A stretch of 64,000 nucleotides of DNA, taken from assembly GCA_029891345.1 (NCBI GenBank), contig CM057009.1, positions 305,661,166 to 305,725,165 on the forward strand. The letters run 5' to 3'. Source of the DNA: Dryococelus australis (lineage: Eukaryota; Arthropoda; Insecta; Phasmatodea; Phasmatidae). The stretch's first letter is position 1. Each line of letters starts with the position of its first letter. A model generated the notes under the pieces. That model did no database searches. It was not told the DNA's origin and saw only the letters and a list, made by a program, of their open reading frames with translations. This document shows, piece by piece, positions 39,190-50,330 of this stretch. The position numbers and the translations under genes are program-made.

Positions 39190-39439
39190 CAATTAAGTTA
39201 TTTACTTACTAAGGATAATGTATTGCCTAATGTTTCTAATTTTATACCTTATTATTTTACCTCTGTATCTAATTTCTTTCTTTCTTTGGTGATTTGAATT
39301 ATTATTCCTTATTTTAGACATTTGTTTAATTATAGATTGGGGGTATTTTTTTATGTTGTGCTAGATATATATATATATATAATACGAATTCGAGCCAATA
39401 AATATCTCGAGATAGAAAGAGGACCGAATCCCGTGCTAC

Positions 39440-39570
39440 ATGGGGGGTGGGGGGGGGGGGGTGGTAACTGGAGCATTAGCCAATGGATAATTGTTTACTC
39501 GAGTAAACAAAGGATTGTGGAGTTTAGCTTGTTGCCAAATGAGCCCACGAAATTTCCGTGTCTCTAGTAA
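39440..39570. mobile_element. MITE-D-related right-end fragment after G-run
   Basis: After a G-rich run (39440-39461), CTGGAGCATTAGCCAATGGA, AAAGGATTGTGGAGTTTAGC and TTGTTGCCAAATGAGCCC match the 48.17-48.26-kb sequence. It carries a CCAAT box. Confidence 0.6.
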
Positions 39571-39765
39571 TGGGCGCCTCAACTCTCATTGGTCAAATGT
39601 TTGCCCCGTCTTCGCGGCATTGATGGTCTTCGCTGCGTGCATCGAAAGTTAACGGTTATGAGAAAGTACATGTCTATCTTGCAACTGCTCACACCACGCC
39701 ACTGATTTCCTCGCAAGTGTTGAATACCTATATCATACATACAGTACACTTAGATGGATATACAC

Positions 39766-40062
39766 AGGGGCACCTGATTTTTGCGAAAAGATTTCGGGAC
39801 TAGTTGTGTTCCAAAATATTTTAGTTCAGAACTACTCTTGTGATTGGATAATTTGAATTGTTACGAGTCTTAGCTATCGCCCCCGCGAATCACGGACGGT
39901 CAGCATGGGAGAAACTTAATTTTGATTGGCTCGCTCTTGTAAGAGACTCGCTCCACACAAAGACAAGCGGCCAAATACCCAAATGAATACTGCAAGATGT
40001 GCACATGGGATATTGAAGTCTAGCCTCTACTTAGATCTTTCCGCGAAAAACAGGTGCCGCTA
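39766..40062. mobile_element. MITE-C, full length
   Basis: Termini CAGGGGCACCTGATTTTTGC and CCGCGAAAAACAGGTGCC are inverted repeats. ATTCTGATTGGC-like and GCGAATCACGG blocks are present. Of the copies here it is closest to the 11.0-kb one. Confidence 0.88.
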
Positions 40063-40579
40063 TCTATAAATCAGTAACCTGCAGTGACTAAAATCGAAAT
40101 TTAAAAAAACCCTTGCTTTTGTTTGCGCCAAGCCATCAGGGTCTTACATTGTGACGCATGTTGGCGTCACCTTTGGTTTTATTGTAAAATAGTACGTCGC
40201 ACTGGTCTGGGGCGTAGTGTAGTGCACAGGCGAACTGGGGTGTTTTTGCAGCAGTTGTCAGCCTTGAGGTTTGTTGTTGCTATGCGCCGCTAGTGTTGTG
40301 TTCCGTGCTACATTGTGCTGGTTGCCGTCGTGTTGACAGATGACTGGCACGGGCCAGAGAATGAGCTGACGGCAGTTCAAGCCGAATTATCGGCCGGTGG
40401 CCAGCAGAGACCCGACAGCGGATGTGCGGTCGATGATTCTGCTGTTCCGTAATGCAGTGGAGAAACGGAGCGAGAATTATTGTCTATACCGCTTCTAAGT
40501 GATGAACGATTTACGCTACGTTGCTGATGGTCAGCTCCAGGAAACCGCTTGTGAATATTTACCGAGATAGCCGGCTATA
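40063..40579. other. Unassigned DNA
   Basis: GC-richer than its surroundings at 40240-40450. No frame or repeat family was recognised. Confidence 0.45.
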
Positions 40580-40796
40580 GGCGGTTCACAGTAAAGTGAG
40601 CTCTTTTTAAGGCCCTTTAAAATTTTTCCTTGCGCCCAATTTCTAGCTTCATGCTGCTTTTTTATATAAACATTGCAATGTGACCTATGAACACATTGTG
40701 TACATTTCACCACTCTCAAAATTTAACGATATGTTATTAGTTGTTAATGCCTATTAAGAGGGTCATAAAGAGTGCTCGCTTTACCGTAAATAGCCT
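40580..40796. mobile_element. MITE-B, full length
   Basis: GGCGGTTCACAGTAAAGTGA and GCTCGCTTTACCGTAAATAGCC are inverted ends. The internal AAGGCCCTTTAAAA and GAGGGTC...blocks are family B. It has TA-containing flanks. Confidence 0.85.
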
Positions 40797-40989
40797 GTAC
40801 CAACTATGCCTCGTAGTTGGATTCACCCCGTTAACTGTTCCCGAGGTATTGTGAGTCCACTATGCGCATCTCAATGTAAATTGTTAGTCTTTTTTTTTTA
40901 TCGCTTGTTATATGTATTTCGCAGTTTGCAAGTAAAGGTGACATTGTTGCTCTTTCAGGTCGGTATGACGAACAGAACATGGGGAAATT

Positions 40990-41560
40990 AGTACTATGTG
41001 GTCCGACGACAAGCGCTAATAACCGCTGCAACACGACGTCGCATTGAGAAGAAGAGACTTCGGATGTTCGTCTAGGGTATCTCCGTCCATGGTGTTTCGA
41101 TGCGTGCCCGAATTTCATCCTTGCAGTCGTCTGCCGGCCATGGGCAATACATTCTCGATGGGCAAGAGATCCGGTGAATGTGCAGGCCAAGGAAGCAGTG
41201 TGACATGGTGTTCGTAGAGGAACCGTCCGGCGACTTGCGCCACAACGGTCGCGCGTTGTGCTGTTGGTACAGGAGCTCTAGGCTGGCCCTGAAGACAGAG
41301 GGCAACAGGCTCCAACACCTCCGCGATGTAACAGTTGCTGGACAGCGCGGCCAGCGGTGTGGACCAGGCGCGAGCGGGACTGGAATCCGACGCCCCGCAC
41401 CACAACTCCAGTTGCTGGCTCGGTACGACGCTGCATGTTGCACGACTCGGCCCCCAGGGCGGGCGCCACGGGACTGTCATATACGGATGCGACCGTCGAG
41501 ATGCTGCAAGTGGAAGCGAGATTCGTCGGAGATGGCATGACATTCGTCTCGCCACACTCT
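40990..41560 (-). pseudogene. Tc1/mariner transposase relic
   Basis: On the minus strand, broken frames cover the second half of a Tc1-like transposase. In order: ESCNMQRRTEPATGVVVRGV (the strand before the second catalytic Asp; the family has RDRFGGGSVMVWGGI), then YEHHVTLLPWPAHSPDLLPI (about 41158-41217; third acidic residue block LPWPAYSPDLNPIE). GRRLQG follows, then further pieces (WTEIPKTNIRSL) in another frame. Multiple frameshifts. It is GC-rich compared with its neighbourhood, as a late arrival from another base composition might be. Terminal repeats were not found. Confidence 0.75.
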
Positions 41561-41567
41561 AAAACTA

Positions 41568-42465
41568 AATCAGTGATAATTTCAGTGTTTCAGTCAGTCA
41601 ACCGTATCTGACTGATTCAACAGTCACTTCAGTGAATTTAACTGATGAATCAGTGAAAAATGCCAGACTTCCTTCACTTAGTGATTCAGTGACATTTTCC
41701 ACTGATTCATCAGTAATTTTTTTCACTGTTTACTCCTTGGTTTATTTTTCACTGACGGCTCAGTTAAACAGAGTGTAAAATTGGCCGTCAAACATAGTTT
41801 AAAAATGGCCGTTAAACAACGCGTATCAAGTGAAATAACAACGAATAAACTAATAAAACCAATACAAAATATGTACTTTCTTAAATGGGTTTCGTCTCTC
41901 AAAAATGCCTTTTTATGAGGTAATATGAACACTCAGACTTTCATTCTGTTTATAAGTCTTTCATTTCGTTTTCATGTAATAATCACAGCTCTCTGTTTGG
42001 AGGTTTAAACTACATATCATGTGGTGAAGAGAGTGAACTCATATACACTATTCGTTTAAACAATCCTAACGGTACCAATTAAACCAAAAACTAAAAGTAA
42101 GAGCATACAACAGAAATGTTCACAATTTTTTGTGGCGAAATTATAAGATATATAAATTTTTCTCAAATTATTCCAACTTGGCGTTGTAGCGCAGATGGTA
42201 TGGTAACGGCCTGGAGTCGATGAAGGTGTGACATCAATCCCGGCCACCCCTGGTATTTATTACTTCTTTAAATTACGGTAAATTGCGCAATATCAATAGT
42301 AAACTATCGTAAAAGTGATTATTTCACGTAATTATTTGGCTACATTCAATAAATATAATATTTTATTGGCCACTGTAGTCTGCTATCAATAATTCAGTCA
42401 GTGAAATAATTTTACATCGCTAATTAAATCAGTGAATTTTTTTCACTGAAACAATCAGGTAAACA
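41568..42465. repeat. Element or region bounded by TCAGTGA/TCACTGA clusters
   Basis: Dense heptamers TCAGTGA and TCACTGA, on both strands, occupy 41568-41760 (well over ten copies) and return at 42390-42463. AAATCAGTGATAATTTCAGTG at the left and CACTGAAACAATC at the right face each other. They may be subterminal repeats of a DNA transposon of about 0.9 kb. Confidence 0.5.
42178..42250 (+). repeat. tRNA-like SINE head
   Basis: GGCGTTGTAGCGCAGATGGT resembles a tRNA A-box region and TGACATCAATCCCGGCCACC a B-box and T-arm remnant, about 73 bp in total. It may be a tRNA pseudogene or SINE head. The intervening anticodon arm is not convincing. Confidence 0.4.
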
Positions 42466-43475
42466 ATCAACCCATTTTTACAACATTTTGCGAAGACGTT
42501 GTATGTGGTAGGCCATATTAATATATATATATATATAAAGTATGACAAAATTATTTTCAGAATGACAGCTATAAAATCATTTTAGTTTTGCGTGCTATAT
42601 CTACAAAGTTATGCAATTTATACTAACTTAACTTTGTATATTGGCAGTATACGATCATCGAATGTGCTGCTACATTACTTTATTGTTCTCCATTTGAAGA
42701 TCACCATATGAAAATTATGGAGGTCTGACGCCATATATCGAGGATCAATGAACAGATACCCACCAAATATGACATTGGAACATTTCAAATACTTGTACCA
42801 AATTGTGCTCACCTTAAATGCTACAGAAGATCATGAAAAATTTCATGATTTAAATGGGTCAGATAACAATGTTCAAAATGGCAGCGCCATAAATTATTTG
42901 TATAACTTGGCCACATATTAAAATTTGACCAACTTCAACCAATTTTTTTTTTTTTTTGAAAATTTTGTACGATAGCGTCAAACAATAAAATTAAGTTTTT
43001 TTTTATGGCATATCTCAGTGACCAAACAACCAATTTCCACCAAATTCTTCATACAAGGAGCACTACGATAGGTCATGTAAACTTACATATTTTAAGCTTC
43101 TCAGTCACTTATTTTCGATATGACGGGACTCGTAATATCTTAGGGTAGTTAACCCTATCATTCGAAACATTAGACATTAAATCCGAAGTTGATACTCGGA
43201 ATTCGACCTCCACAATGCAGTGCATGGCTCGCGCGCTTGCTTAGCATACGAGGTCTTCTGGGTTCAAGTCCCGGCCAAGACGTGTGTGTATTTGTAATTG
43301 TCACACTAATGTTGCAATACGTTTCTGGTTTCATTTCTAACGATAATATTTTCAAACTGAAGTTAAGTCCTACCCACCAACTCAGCTTTTAAGAAATTAT
43401 TTAAAAATTAATTGCACTCATGTCGAGTTGAGGAAAGTAGGCTTATTAGTGATGTCAGTAACTTATTGTTTAAAC
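42466..43475 (+). mobile_element. TR element copy 4 (plus), 5' truncated
   Basis: Two to three diverged units (TTCAAAATGGCAGCGCC at 42875, TTTTGTACGATAGCGTC at 42956) lead into the best-preserved tail. That tail has an A-box-like TGGCTCGCGCGCTTGC, box B GGGTTCAAGTCCCGG (43260-43274), TCACACTAATGTTGCAATAC, and the end GAGGAAAGTAGGCTTAT. The head is missing. Confidence 0.75.
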
Positions 43476-44109
43476 ATCAATGTACCACACAAAAGTGTGA
43501 ATGTAATAGGTGTTGTGAAGACATAGAAATATTTATTATTACAACATGCACTTGAATATTTTTTTCCCATTTGTACTATCTTGACATTAAAAAAAATTAA
43601 GCGAGCACAAACTTCGCAACGCTTTTTGTGAAGTACTTAATGAATACTTTTTTTGCATCTACAGTGCAACCTCTATTATTGAACTCGGGTGGATTGAAAT
43701 CCCGTATCCGTGGAACATATTCTATGGGCCCATTTTTGATTTATCTGCATTTCAAAGCTACGTTCATTGAAAGTACACATGCATTAAAGTTTTTTTTTTT
43801 CATCAGTCCCCTGAGGAACAATGGATAGAGAATCCACTGTATTTGGAAAGCTTTTGTTGAAGTGAAAAGAATGTACTAGCTATGCGCCGGTGTTATATTG
43901 TGGACGACATAGCACAGCGGCCTGAAGGGCGACCGCTCTAAGGATCTTCCGTACTACGGGCTCCTAACAATAACGCTGTCTCTTCCACCGTCTTGGAAGA
44001 CGGGGAGAGCAGGACGTCACGTACCATCGAGTGCCCGCTTCACGTGACCAGCCATCAGCCGCTCGCCGCCGAAACAACATCACGCGCCACTCAAACATCG
44101 ACCGCTGCA
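43476..44109. other. Unassigned DNA
   Basis: 43880-44100 is GC-richer with no recognised frame; the rest is AT-rich. Confidence 0.4.
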
Positions 44110-44691
44110 AGTAGGGATGTTATAAATACCACGAAAGTATCAATACTGGGGTCCAAAGAGGACTCGAAAGAATGGTATCGAAATTCATTTCGATACCGGT
44201 ATTACAAGTAAATTATCGATCCCGGTATCATACCAGCACCAGTGAATTTTTTAAGAATCAATTTTCTCTGCCTTCTATATTTCATAAAATATTTTTACAT
44301 TTATATATATATACTTATTTTTATTTTTAATAATCCAATACCTAGATCGTTCTCTCATTTCGATGTTTCTACAGAATGTGTAATTTTATTATATCTGATG
44401 TTTGCTTTGAAAAAATACAGAGCGCAGCACTTATTAGTATTAGTTATATTTGGCATCGTTTAAATTATAGAATAAGTAAAATACTGATATGTGCTGCTTT
44501 TAAATTTATTATTTTATGTAGGAAAACACATATTTAGATTTTTGGGGCACTGTCATTGAAAGAGTTCAAAATTGACAGCTAGAAGTAATTCCGCAAAAAA
44601 AGTATCGGTATCGAACCATTTACTGATATAATACTGTTAAAGTATCGAATCGAAAGTATCGATTCCAAAATGCCCAGTATCATTTCTACTC
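44110..44691. mobile_element. hAT-like MITE with GTATCGATAC-type ends
   Basis: The left end AGTAGGGATG and the inverse of the right end AGTAGAAATG pair. Both subtermini are full of GTATCGA / TCGATAC words (for example TTTCGATACCGGTAT at about 44190). hAT elements of insects often look like this. No target duplication was visible, and its right end touches the large minisatellite. Confidence 0.5.
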
Positions 44692-46404
44692 TCGTGTCCG
44701 TGCTTGTGTCCGCGCTCATATCCGCGCTCGTGTCCGTGCTCGTATCCGTGCTCGCATCTACGCTCGTGACCGTGCTCGTGTCTACGCTCGTGTCCGTGCT
44801 CGTGTCCGTGCTCGTGTCCGTGCTCGTGTTCGTGTTCGCATCTACGCACGTGTCTGTGCTCGTGTCCGTACTCGTGTCTACGCTCGTGTCCGTACTCGTG
44901 TCTACGCTCGTGTCCGTGCTCGTATCCGTGCTCGAATCTACGCTCGTGACCGTGCTCGTGTCTACGCTCGTGTCCGTGCTCGTGTCCGTGCTCGTGTCCG
45001 TGCTCGTGTTCGTGTTCGCATCTACGCACGTGTCTGTGCTCGTGTCCGTACTCGTGTCTACGCTCGTGTCCGTACTCGTGTCCGTGCTCGTGTCCGTGCT
45101 CGTGTCCGTGCTCGTGTTCGTGTTCGCATCTACGCACGTGTCTGTGCTCGTGTCCGTACTCGTGTCTACGCTCGTGTCCGTACTCGTGTCTACGCTCGTG
45201 TCCGTGCTCGTGTCCGTGCTCGTGTTCGTGTTCGCATCTACGCTCGTGTCTGTGCTCGTGTCCGTACTCGTGTCTACGCTCGTGTCTGTGCTCGTGTCCG
45301 TGCTCGTGTCCGTACTCGTGTCTACGCTCGTGTCTGTGCTCGTGTCCGCGCTCGTGTCCGTACTCGTGTCTACGCTCGTGTCTGTGCTCGTGTCCGCGCT
45401 CGTGTCCGTACTCGTGTCCGCGCTCGTGTCTGTGCTCGTGTCCGTGCTCGTGTCTGTGCTCGTGTCCGTACTCGTGTCTACGCTCGTGTCCGTGCTCGTG
45501 TCCGTGCTCGTGTTCGTGTTCGCATCTACGCACGTGTCTGTGCTCGTGTCCGTACTCGTGTCTACGCTCGTGTCCGTACTCGTGTCCGTGCTCGTGTCCG
45601 TGCTCGTGTCTGTGCTCGTGTTCGTGTTCGCATCTACGCACGTGTCTGTGCTCGTGTCCGTACTCGTGTCTACGCTCGTGTCCGTACTCGTGTCTACGCT
45701 CGTGTCCGTGCTCGTGTCCGTGCTCGTGTTCGTGTTCGCATCTACGCTCGTGTCTGTGCTCGTGTCCGTACTCGTGTCTACGCTCGTGTCTGTGCTCGTG
45801 TCCGTGCTCGTGTCCGTACTCGTGTCTACGCTCGTGTCTGTGCTCGTGTCCGCGCTCGTGTCCGTACTCGTGTCTACGCTCGTGTCTGTGCTCGTGTCCG
45901 CGCTCGTGTCCGTACTCGTGTCTACGCTCGTGTCTGTGCTCGTGTCCGCGCTCGTGTCCGTACTCGTGTCTACGCTCGTGTCCTTACTCGTGTATACGCT
46001 CGTGTCCGTACTCGTGTCTACGCTCGTGTCCGTGCTCGTGTCCGTGCTCGTGTTCGTGTTCGCATCTACGCTCGTGTCTGTGCTCGTGTCCGTACTCGTG
46101 TCTACGCTCGTGTCTGTGCTCGTGTCCGCGCTCGTGTCCGTACTCGTGTCTACGCTCGTGTCTGTGCTCGTGTCCGCGCTCGTGTCCGTACTCGTGTCCG
46201 CGCTCGTGTCTGTGCTCGTGTCCGTGCTCGTGTCTGTGCTCGTGTCCGTGCTCGTGTCTACGCTCGTGTCCGTGCTCGCATCTATGCTCGTGTCCGTGCT
46301 TGTGTTCGTGTTCGCATCTACGCTCGTGTCTGTGCTCATGTCTATGCTTGTGTCCTTGCTCGTGTCTATGCTCGTGTCTGTGCTCGTGTCCATGCTCATG
46401 TCCG
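44692..46404. repeat. 1.7-kb minisatellite, 12-bp units in 36-bp order
   Basis: CTCGTGTCCGTG-like 12-mers run without a single frame-breaking length change. The variant block CGTGTTCGCA recurs at 44831, 45011, 45119, 45227, 45515, 45623, 45731, 46055 and 46307, every spacing a multiple of 36. A stretch of about 500 bp is duplicated at an offset of 504 bp (45157 onward matches 45661 onward). Several frames on both strands are open over the whole array (TDTS, HEHGHERR and VSVL repeats), a consequence of the period, not evidence of a protein. Confidence 0.97.
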
Positions 46405-46411
46405 TGCCTAC

Positions 46412-46485
46412 CTGGACGAGTGCAGCGGTGTCCTGCAGTTCGACGATCATTTCCCAACACTGTTCCGATGTCGCCAGCCCTACCA
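46412..46485 (-). CDS. Candidate internal exon, product unknown
   Basis: The minus strand has a long T-rich tract (46504-46523), an acceptor-like ACAAG ending at 46486, then two bases plus 24 codons, then CAG/GTAGGC at 46412/46411. The frame reads LATSEQCWEMIVELQDTAAL, amphipathic and with ordinary amino-acid use, unlike the repeat beyond the donor. I do not recognise it. The phase pattern (2-base entry, phase-0 exit) is the same as in the CaMKK exon 12 kb downstream on the same strand, but the peptide does not match any CaMKK region I know. It may belong to another gene or be chance. Confidence 0.3.
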
Positions 46486-46596
46486 CTTGTAAATGCGGGA
46501 TATTGCAAAATAAAAAAAAAAAAGTAGATTGCAGTAGACTTTAATTGCAAATTTTAACTTTCCAGTAAATATAAAATACGTAGAAAAAGAGTTTTA

Positions 46597-47000
46597 GGCC
46601 ATTCACAGTATAATGAGCATTTTTCAAAGCCCTGCTTAGTATCTATTTGTATTAACGTTGTGTTCTTTCGCCTTATGTAAAACTGTCAATGCCATGGGCC
46701 TCATCGCATTCTTCTTGCGTCGGTCGAGTGAAACTGTAAAATTATTTGAAAAGTAAATATTAAAAAATCAGCTAATTTTTCCATTTCGAGGCATTAAAAA
46801 AAAAGCGATTGAAATAATTTTGAGTTATCACAAATGGTTACATATCTCATTTATTCGACGTTAAGATATGGAACTACTTTCCCTTCTATCGTTACCAACT
46901 TTACTGTCACTACAGCGTGCCCGTTCAAATATATGCAGGCAGGAGCAGTGACTTTTTCTAAGGTTGATTACAAAAATGCTCACTTTATCGTGAACAGCCT
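46597..47000 (+). mobile_element. MITE-A, full length
   Basis: Termini GGCCATTCACAGTATAATGA and TCACTTTATCGTGAACAGCC. The internal ATGGGCCTCATCGCA, TTCGACGTTAAGATATGGAA and GTTACCAACTTTACTG blocks are in family order. Confidence 0.88.
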
Positions 47001-47591
47001 TTAGTAATACACACTTGCTCATTCAGGTCAGATAACCAGGAAAAAAAAGTTATTCAAATAACAATAATATATGTAAGCCTACTCGCAAGAAATAGCTGAG
47101 AAGAAGTAAATGCTTATCGCCTGCCCCACGCTACCAACAACTTTAGTCCTCTTCACAATTAACAAAACTTCAGAACATTAAAACATGAGGGGGAAGGAAT
47201 TTCCCTTCCGATATTATAGTATATCCGATATCACAGATTTACTCGATCTATCACAATATGGCGTGATTGAATATTTAGTTGTCTGTTGCAGGTTAAAATA
47301 TAACATTCTCTATCGATATGTGAAAAATGACGTAATATTTAGCTTGAAAAAGTTTCATTGGAAATTGGCTTTGAAAGGGTAAAAAACTATAGAAGTGCTT
47401 GATATTTTTTTTTTAAATTCAGCAGGAGATCAGTAGATTGCTATAAAAATAGGAGAGCTACTGCGAAATCAGTAGACCTGGCAACACTGTCAAAAAACCT
47501 GCATTCGCACTGTCACCCGCGCTCTCGTCTCAAGACTACTCCACAATACAGAGGTGGAATAGCCTCTTATTACGCCAACTCCAGACGCTCA
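47001..47591. other. Unassigned AT-rich DNA
   Basis: No gene or named repeat was recognised. Confidence 0.5.
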
Positions 47592-47840
47592 GGGGCCACG
47601 GTGACTGAGCGGTTAGCCTGCTCGCCTCCCACTAAGGCGATCCGGGTTCAATCTCCCGGCCGGGTCACTCCGGATTCTCGCACGTGGGGATCGTGTCGGA
47701 CGATGCCTTTGGTCGGTGGGGTTTTCTCCGGGATATCCCATTTCCTCCGCCCTTTCATTCCGGCGCTGCTCCATACTCACCTCAATCACCCTCATCGGTT
47801 CTCAAGACCTCGATGTTAAGATCCGCCCAAATATCTTCAT
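47592..47840 (+). repeat. SINE-1, best full-length copy
   Basis: Head GGGGCCACGGTGACTGAGCG (A-box region), GGGTTCAATCTCCCGG (box B), CACTCCGGATTCTCGCACG, GGGGTTTTCTCCGGGATATC, CATTCCGGCGCTGCTCCATA, CTCAAGACCTCGATGTTAAG and tail CCGCCCAAATAT. It has a tRNA-derived Pol III promoter and no ORF. I use it as the reference for other copies. Confidence 0.88.
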
Positions 47841-47859
47841 TCACTCGAGAGGCACAGGC

Positions 47860-48012
47860 CATCAAAATTGCGTCACTGGCCGCCAACATGCTGCAACGCC
47901 GTTAGCCAATCAACGCCTTGTACCTTACTCGCCCAGCCATTACGGAACTTTCGCAGTGCGAGGTAGCCAATAAAATACTAGGCCCTTTCCTGGGAGCTCA
48001 CACAGCCAATCA
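47860..48012. repeat. Family E repeat copy
   Basis: AACGCCGTTAGCCAATCAACGC, CTTGTACCTTACTCGCC and CACAGCCAATCAGTAGAG recur in related form at 10.9, 56.7, 57.9 and 60.5 kb. It carries several CCAAT boxes. Ends uncertain. Confidence 0.4.
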
Positions 48013-48164
48013 GTAGAGACCTGGAGACTTCTCGATTTTATTTGAGGACAAGCTTGGACTTCAAATACGTTTACATTTGACTTTCCGCCTCAATTGAAAC
48101 AATAACTGACCTACGAGAAAACTACGACCGAATACCGTTCTACCTGATCTGCAATAAAACTGGA

Positions 48165-48510
48165 GCATCGGCCAATGGAAAACTAAACGCGGCTCTAGTA
48201 TATAAAGGATTGTGGGGTATAGTTTGTTGCCAAATTAATCCGCGATATTTCCGGGTCTCTGCCAATGAGTAGAGCCACGAGTATATCGCGAATTTATTCG
48301 GAGGAGAGGTAGACTCCAAACACTTGTTCTTTTCTCCTACTGTTGTGGTTGGACGACAGTTCTTTAGACACGCCCGTTTAACTGCGAGACTGTTTACCAG
48401 TCCTGTACAGAGGCCTCACTTGATCACAGCAGCCAATAAGCAGACGACAATGTCTCGAGTGTATAGAGGGCTGTCCAGCCTAGTTTGCTGCCAACTCAAT
48501 CCGCGAAATA
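48165..48510. mobile_element. Two MITE-D-related segments in tandem
   Basis: TAGTATATAAAGGATTGTGG leads to AATTAATCCGCGATATTTCC at about 48250. A second, longer copy runs from GAGTATATCGCGAATTTATT (48279) to CAACTCAATCCGCGAAATAC (48511). TATA-like and CCAAT motifs recur at corresponding places. Confidence 0.55.
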
Positions 48511-48513
48511 CTC

Positions 48514-48807
48514 GGGGCCAACTGATTTTCGCGAAAATATTCACGCCGGAGCTAGACTTCAATATCCTATGTGCACACTTCCAGTCTACATTCGACTATT
48601 GGCCGCTTATTTTTGTGTGGAGAGAGTCTGTTACATGAGTGAGCCAATCAGATATAAGTTTCTCCCATACTGGCCGTGCGTGATTCGCATTCAGACAGGT
48701 AAGACGCGTAACAATTCAAAGGGTCCAATCACGAAAGTAGGTCTGAATTACAGTGCATTGGAACACAACTTGTCCTGAAATCTTTCTGCGAAAAACCAGG
48801 TGGACCT
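48514..48807. mobile_element. MITE-C, full length
   Basis: GGGGCCAACTGATTTTCGCG and TGCGAAAAACCAGGTGGACC are the ends. GAGCTAGACTTCAATATCCT, GAGCCAATCAG, GACGCGTAACAATTCAAAG and GAACACAACTTGTCC are all family C. It is joined directly to the MITE-D-related copy. Confidence 0.85.
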
Positions 48808-48809
48808 AC

Positions 48810-49199
48810 CAATTAGTAAATGGATACGCACACTTCAAAAGTACCGCCACGCCATTTCGCCTCTGTGTATTTATCTACTCTAGTCTCTCACTCCTTCCTT
48901 CAGTTTCTCGCACACTTCTCATGGGGAATGCATCCTCGACGCACTTGGACTCCTGAGTAATCGGCGGTCCTCGCTCGGCAGCTGCACTGTTATAATTAGT
49001 AAGATTTAATAACAGAGTTTTAAACCGTGATTTCGTTTGCATTCAACTACGATGTGAGGGCAGATAATAGGACCCATGATGGTGTTAATGGGTACGGATG
49101 AAGGTAAAATAAGTTCTCAATGTCGCCGAATTCGACGAAGTGCAAACTTCGTTGCATAAAGACGGGATGTACGTGTGTACATATTCACTGCCTTTATAT
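48810..49199. other. Unassigned DNA
   Basis: No gene or repeat family was recognised. Confidence 0.5.
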
Positions 49200-49390
49200 G
49201 GTATTCATAGTAGAGTGAGCACTTTTTGAAGCCCTCTCATTTTGGGAAAAAAATAGTCAATAAATATATGTTATTGTAGCTCTAGACGTAAACTTTCGAG
49301 TGCGGCGAAATATGTACACTGTGTTTAGACTTATATGTCAATATTTATTTTAAAAAGGGGTGTAAGGATTAAAAAAATTCTGATAGCCTA
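49200..49390. mobile_element. MITE-B, right end missing
   Basis: It starts GGTATTCATAGTAGAGTGAG and continues with the AATAAATAT...GTAGCTCTAGACGTAAA interior of family B; it stops at AGCCTATA, immediately followed by MITE-A. Confidence 0.75.
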
Positions 49391-49392
49391 TA

Positions 49393-49690
49393 GGCTGTTC
49401 ACAATAAAATGAGCACTTTGAAAGCCCCGCTTAAGATCCACTTGTATGCACGTTGTGTGTTCTTCCGCCTTTAGGAAAATTATCATTGCCATGGGCCTCA
49501 TCACTTTATTCATACGTCGGTCAAGTGAAACTGTGAAATTATTAGAAAAGTAAATATTTTATAAACTGGTAATATTTATAATTCGATACAAGAAAAAACA
49601 GGAAGAGAAATAATAATTTAAGTTATCACAATGGTTACCTTACACTATTTATTCGACGTTAAGATATGGAATTACATTCCATCCATCGTT
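49393..49690 (+). mobile_element. MITE-A, right third missing
   Basis: GGCTGTTCACAATAAAATGA through CACTATTTATTCGACGTTAA to CCATCCATCGTT, where the next MITE-A begins. The last 100 bp of the element are absent. Confidence 0.85.
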
Positions 49691-49693
49691 ATA

Positions 49694-50109
49694 GGCTGTT
49701 CACGGTAAAATGAGCACTTTTGAAAGCCCTGCTTAAGATCTACTTGTATGCACGTTGTGTAGTCTTTCGCGTTATCTAAAATTAACATTGCCATAGGCCT
49801 GATAACTTTATTTATTCTTCGGTCAAGTGAAACTGCGCGATTATTAAAAAAGAAAATATTTAATATATGTGCTCATTTTTACACGTCCATGCATTAAAAA
49901 ATCAGAAAGCGAAATAAATAATTAAACTTATCACAAACTGTTACCTAACACGTTTTATTCGACGTTGAGTTATGGAATACTTTATCTCCATTGTTACCAA
50001 CTTTACTGGCTCATGTAACTTAGTGCGCTCGTTAAAATATATGCTGGTAGGAGTAGTGACTTTTTTCTAAGGTTGATTTCAGAAGTGCTCGCTTGATCGT
50101 GAACAACCT
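49694..50109 (+). mobile_element. MITE-A, full length
   Basis: Complete copy from GGCTGTTCACGGTAAAATGA to GCTTGATCGTGAACAACC. It replaces or interrupts the right end of the preceding MITE-A, with TA at the junction. Confidence 0.9.
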
Positions 50110-50330
50110 TTACCGGCCGTGGCGGCGGGAGATCTGGTGGACAGCGCTGGATCCAATCTCGGCGCGCATGATTCCCCAGGCACGCTGGCCCATCCTCGAG
50201 GCTGGGCGGCTTGTGTGTAAAGGCTAGAGGTCGTGCCGCGAGACTAGGGGTCCCCACTTAGCCGTCGCCTCGAGTCGGACGTAATTAGCGCCCACGAGAG
50301 CACACCACGCACTCTCATGACACGTGTGTA
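50110..50330. other. GC-rich block of unknown origin
   Basis: Clearly GC-richer than its neighbours (CCGGCCGTGGCGGCGGGAGA start). No ORF with recognisable motifs and no match to SINE-1 beyond the GCCGTGGC word. It could be another SINE or a foreign fragment. Confidence 0.4.

Noticed and set aside
44579..46486. 635-codon minus-strand frame of TDTS repeats (and 624-codon plus-strand frame) as a real gene
   Set aside because: The frames exist on both strands and in several registers because the repeat period is a multiple of three; there is no non-repeat domain in frame apart from the short candidate exon, which has its own splice donor.
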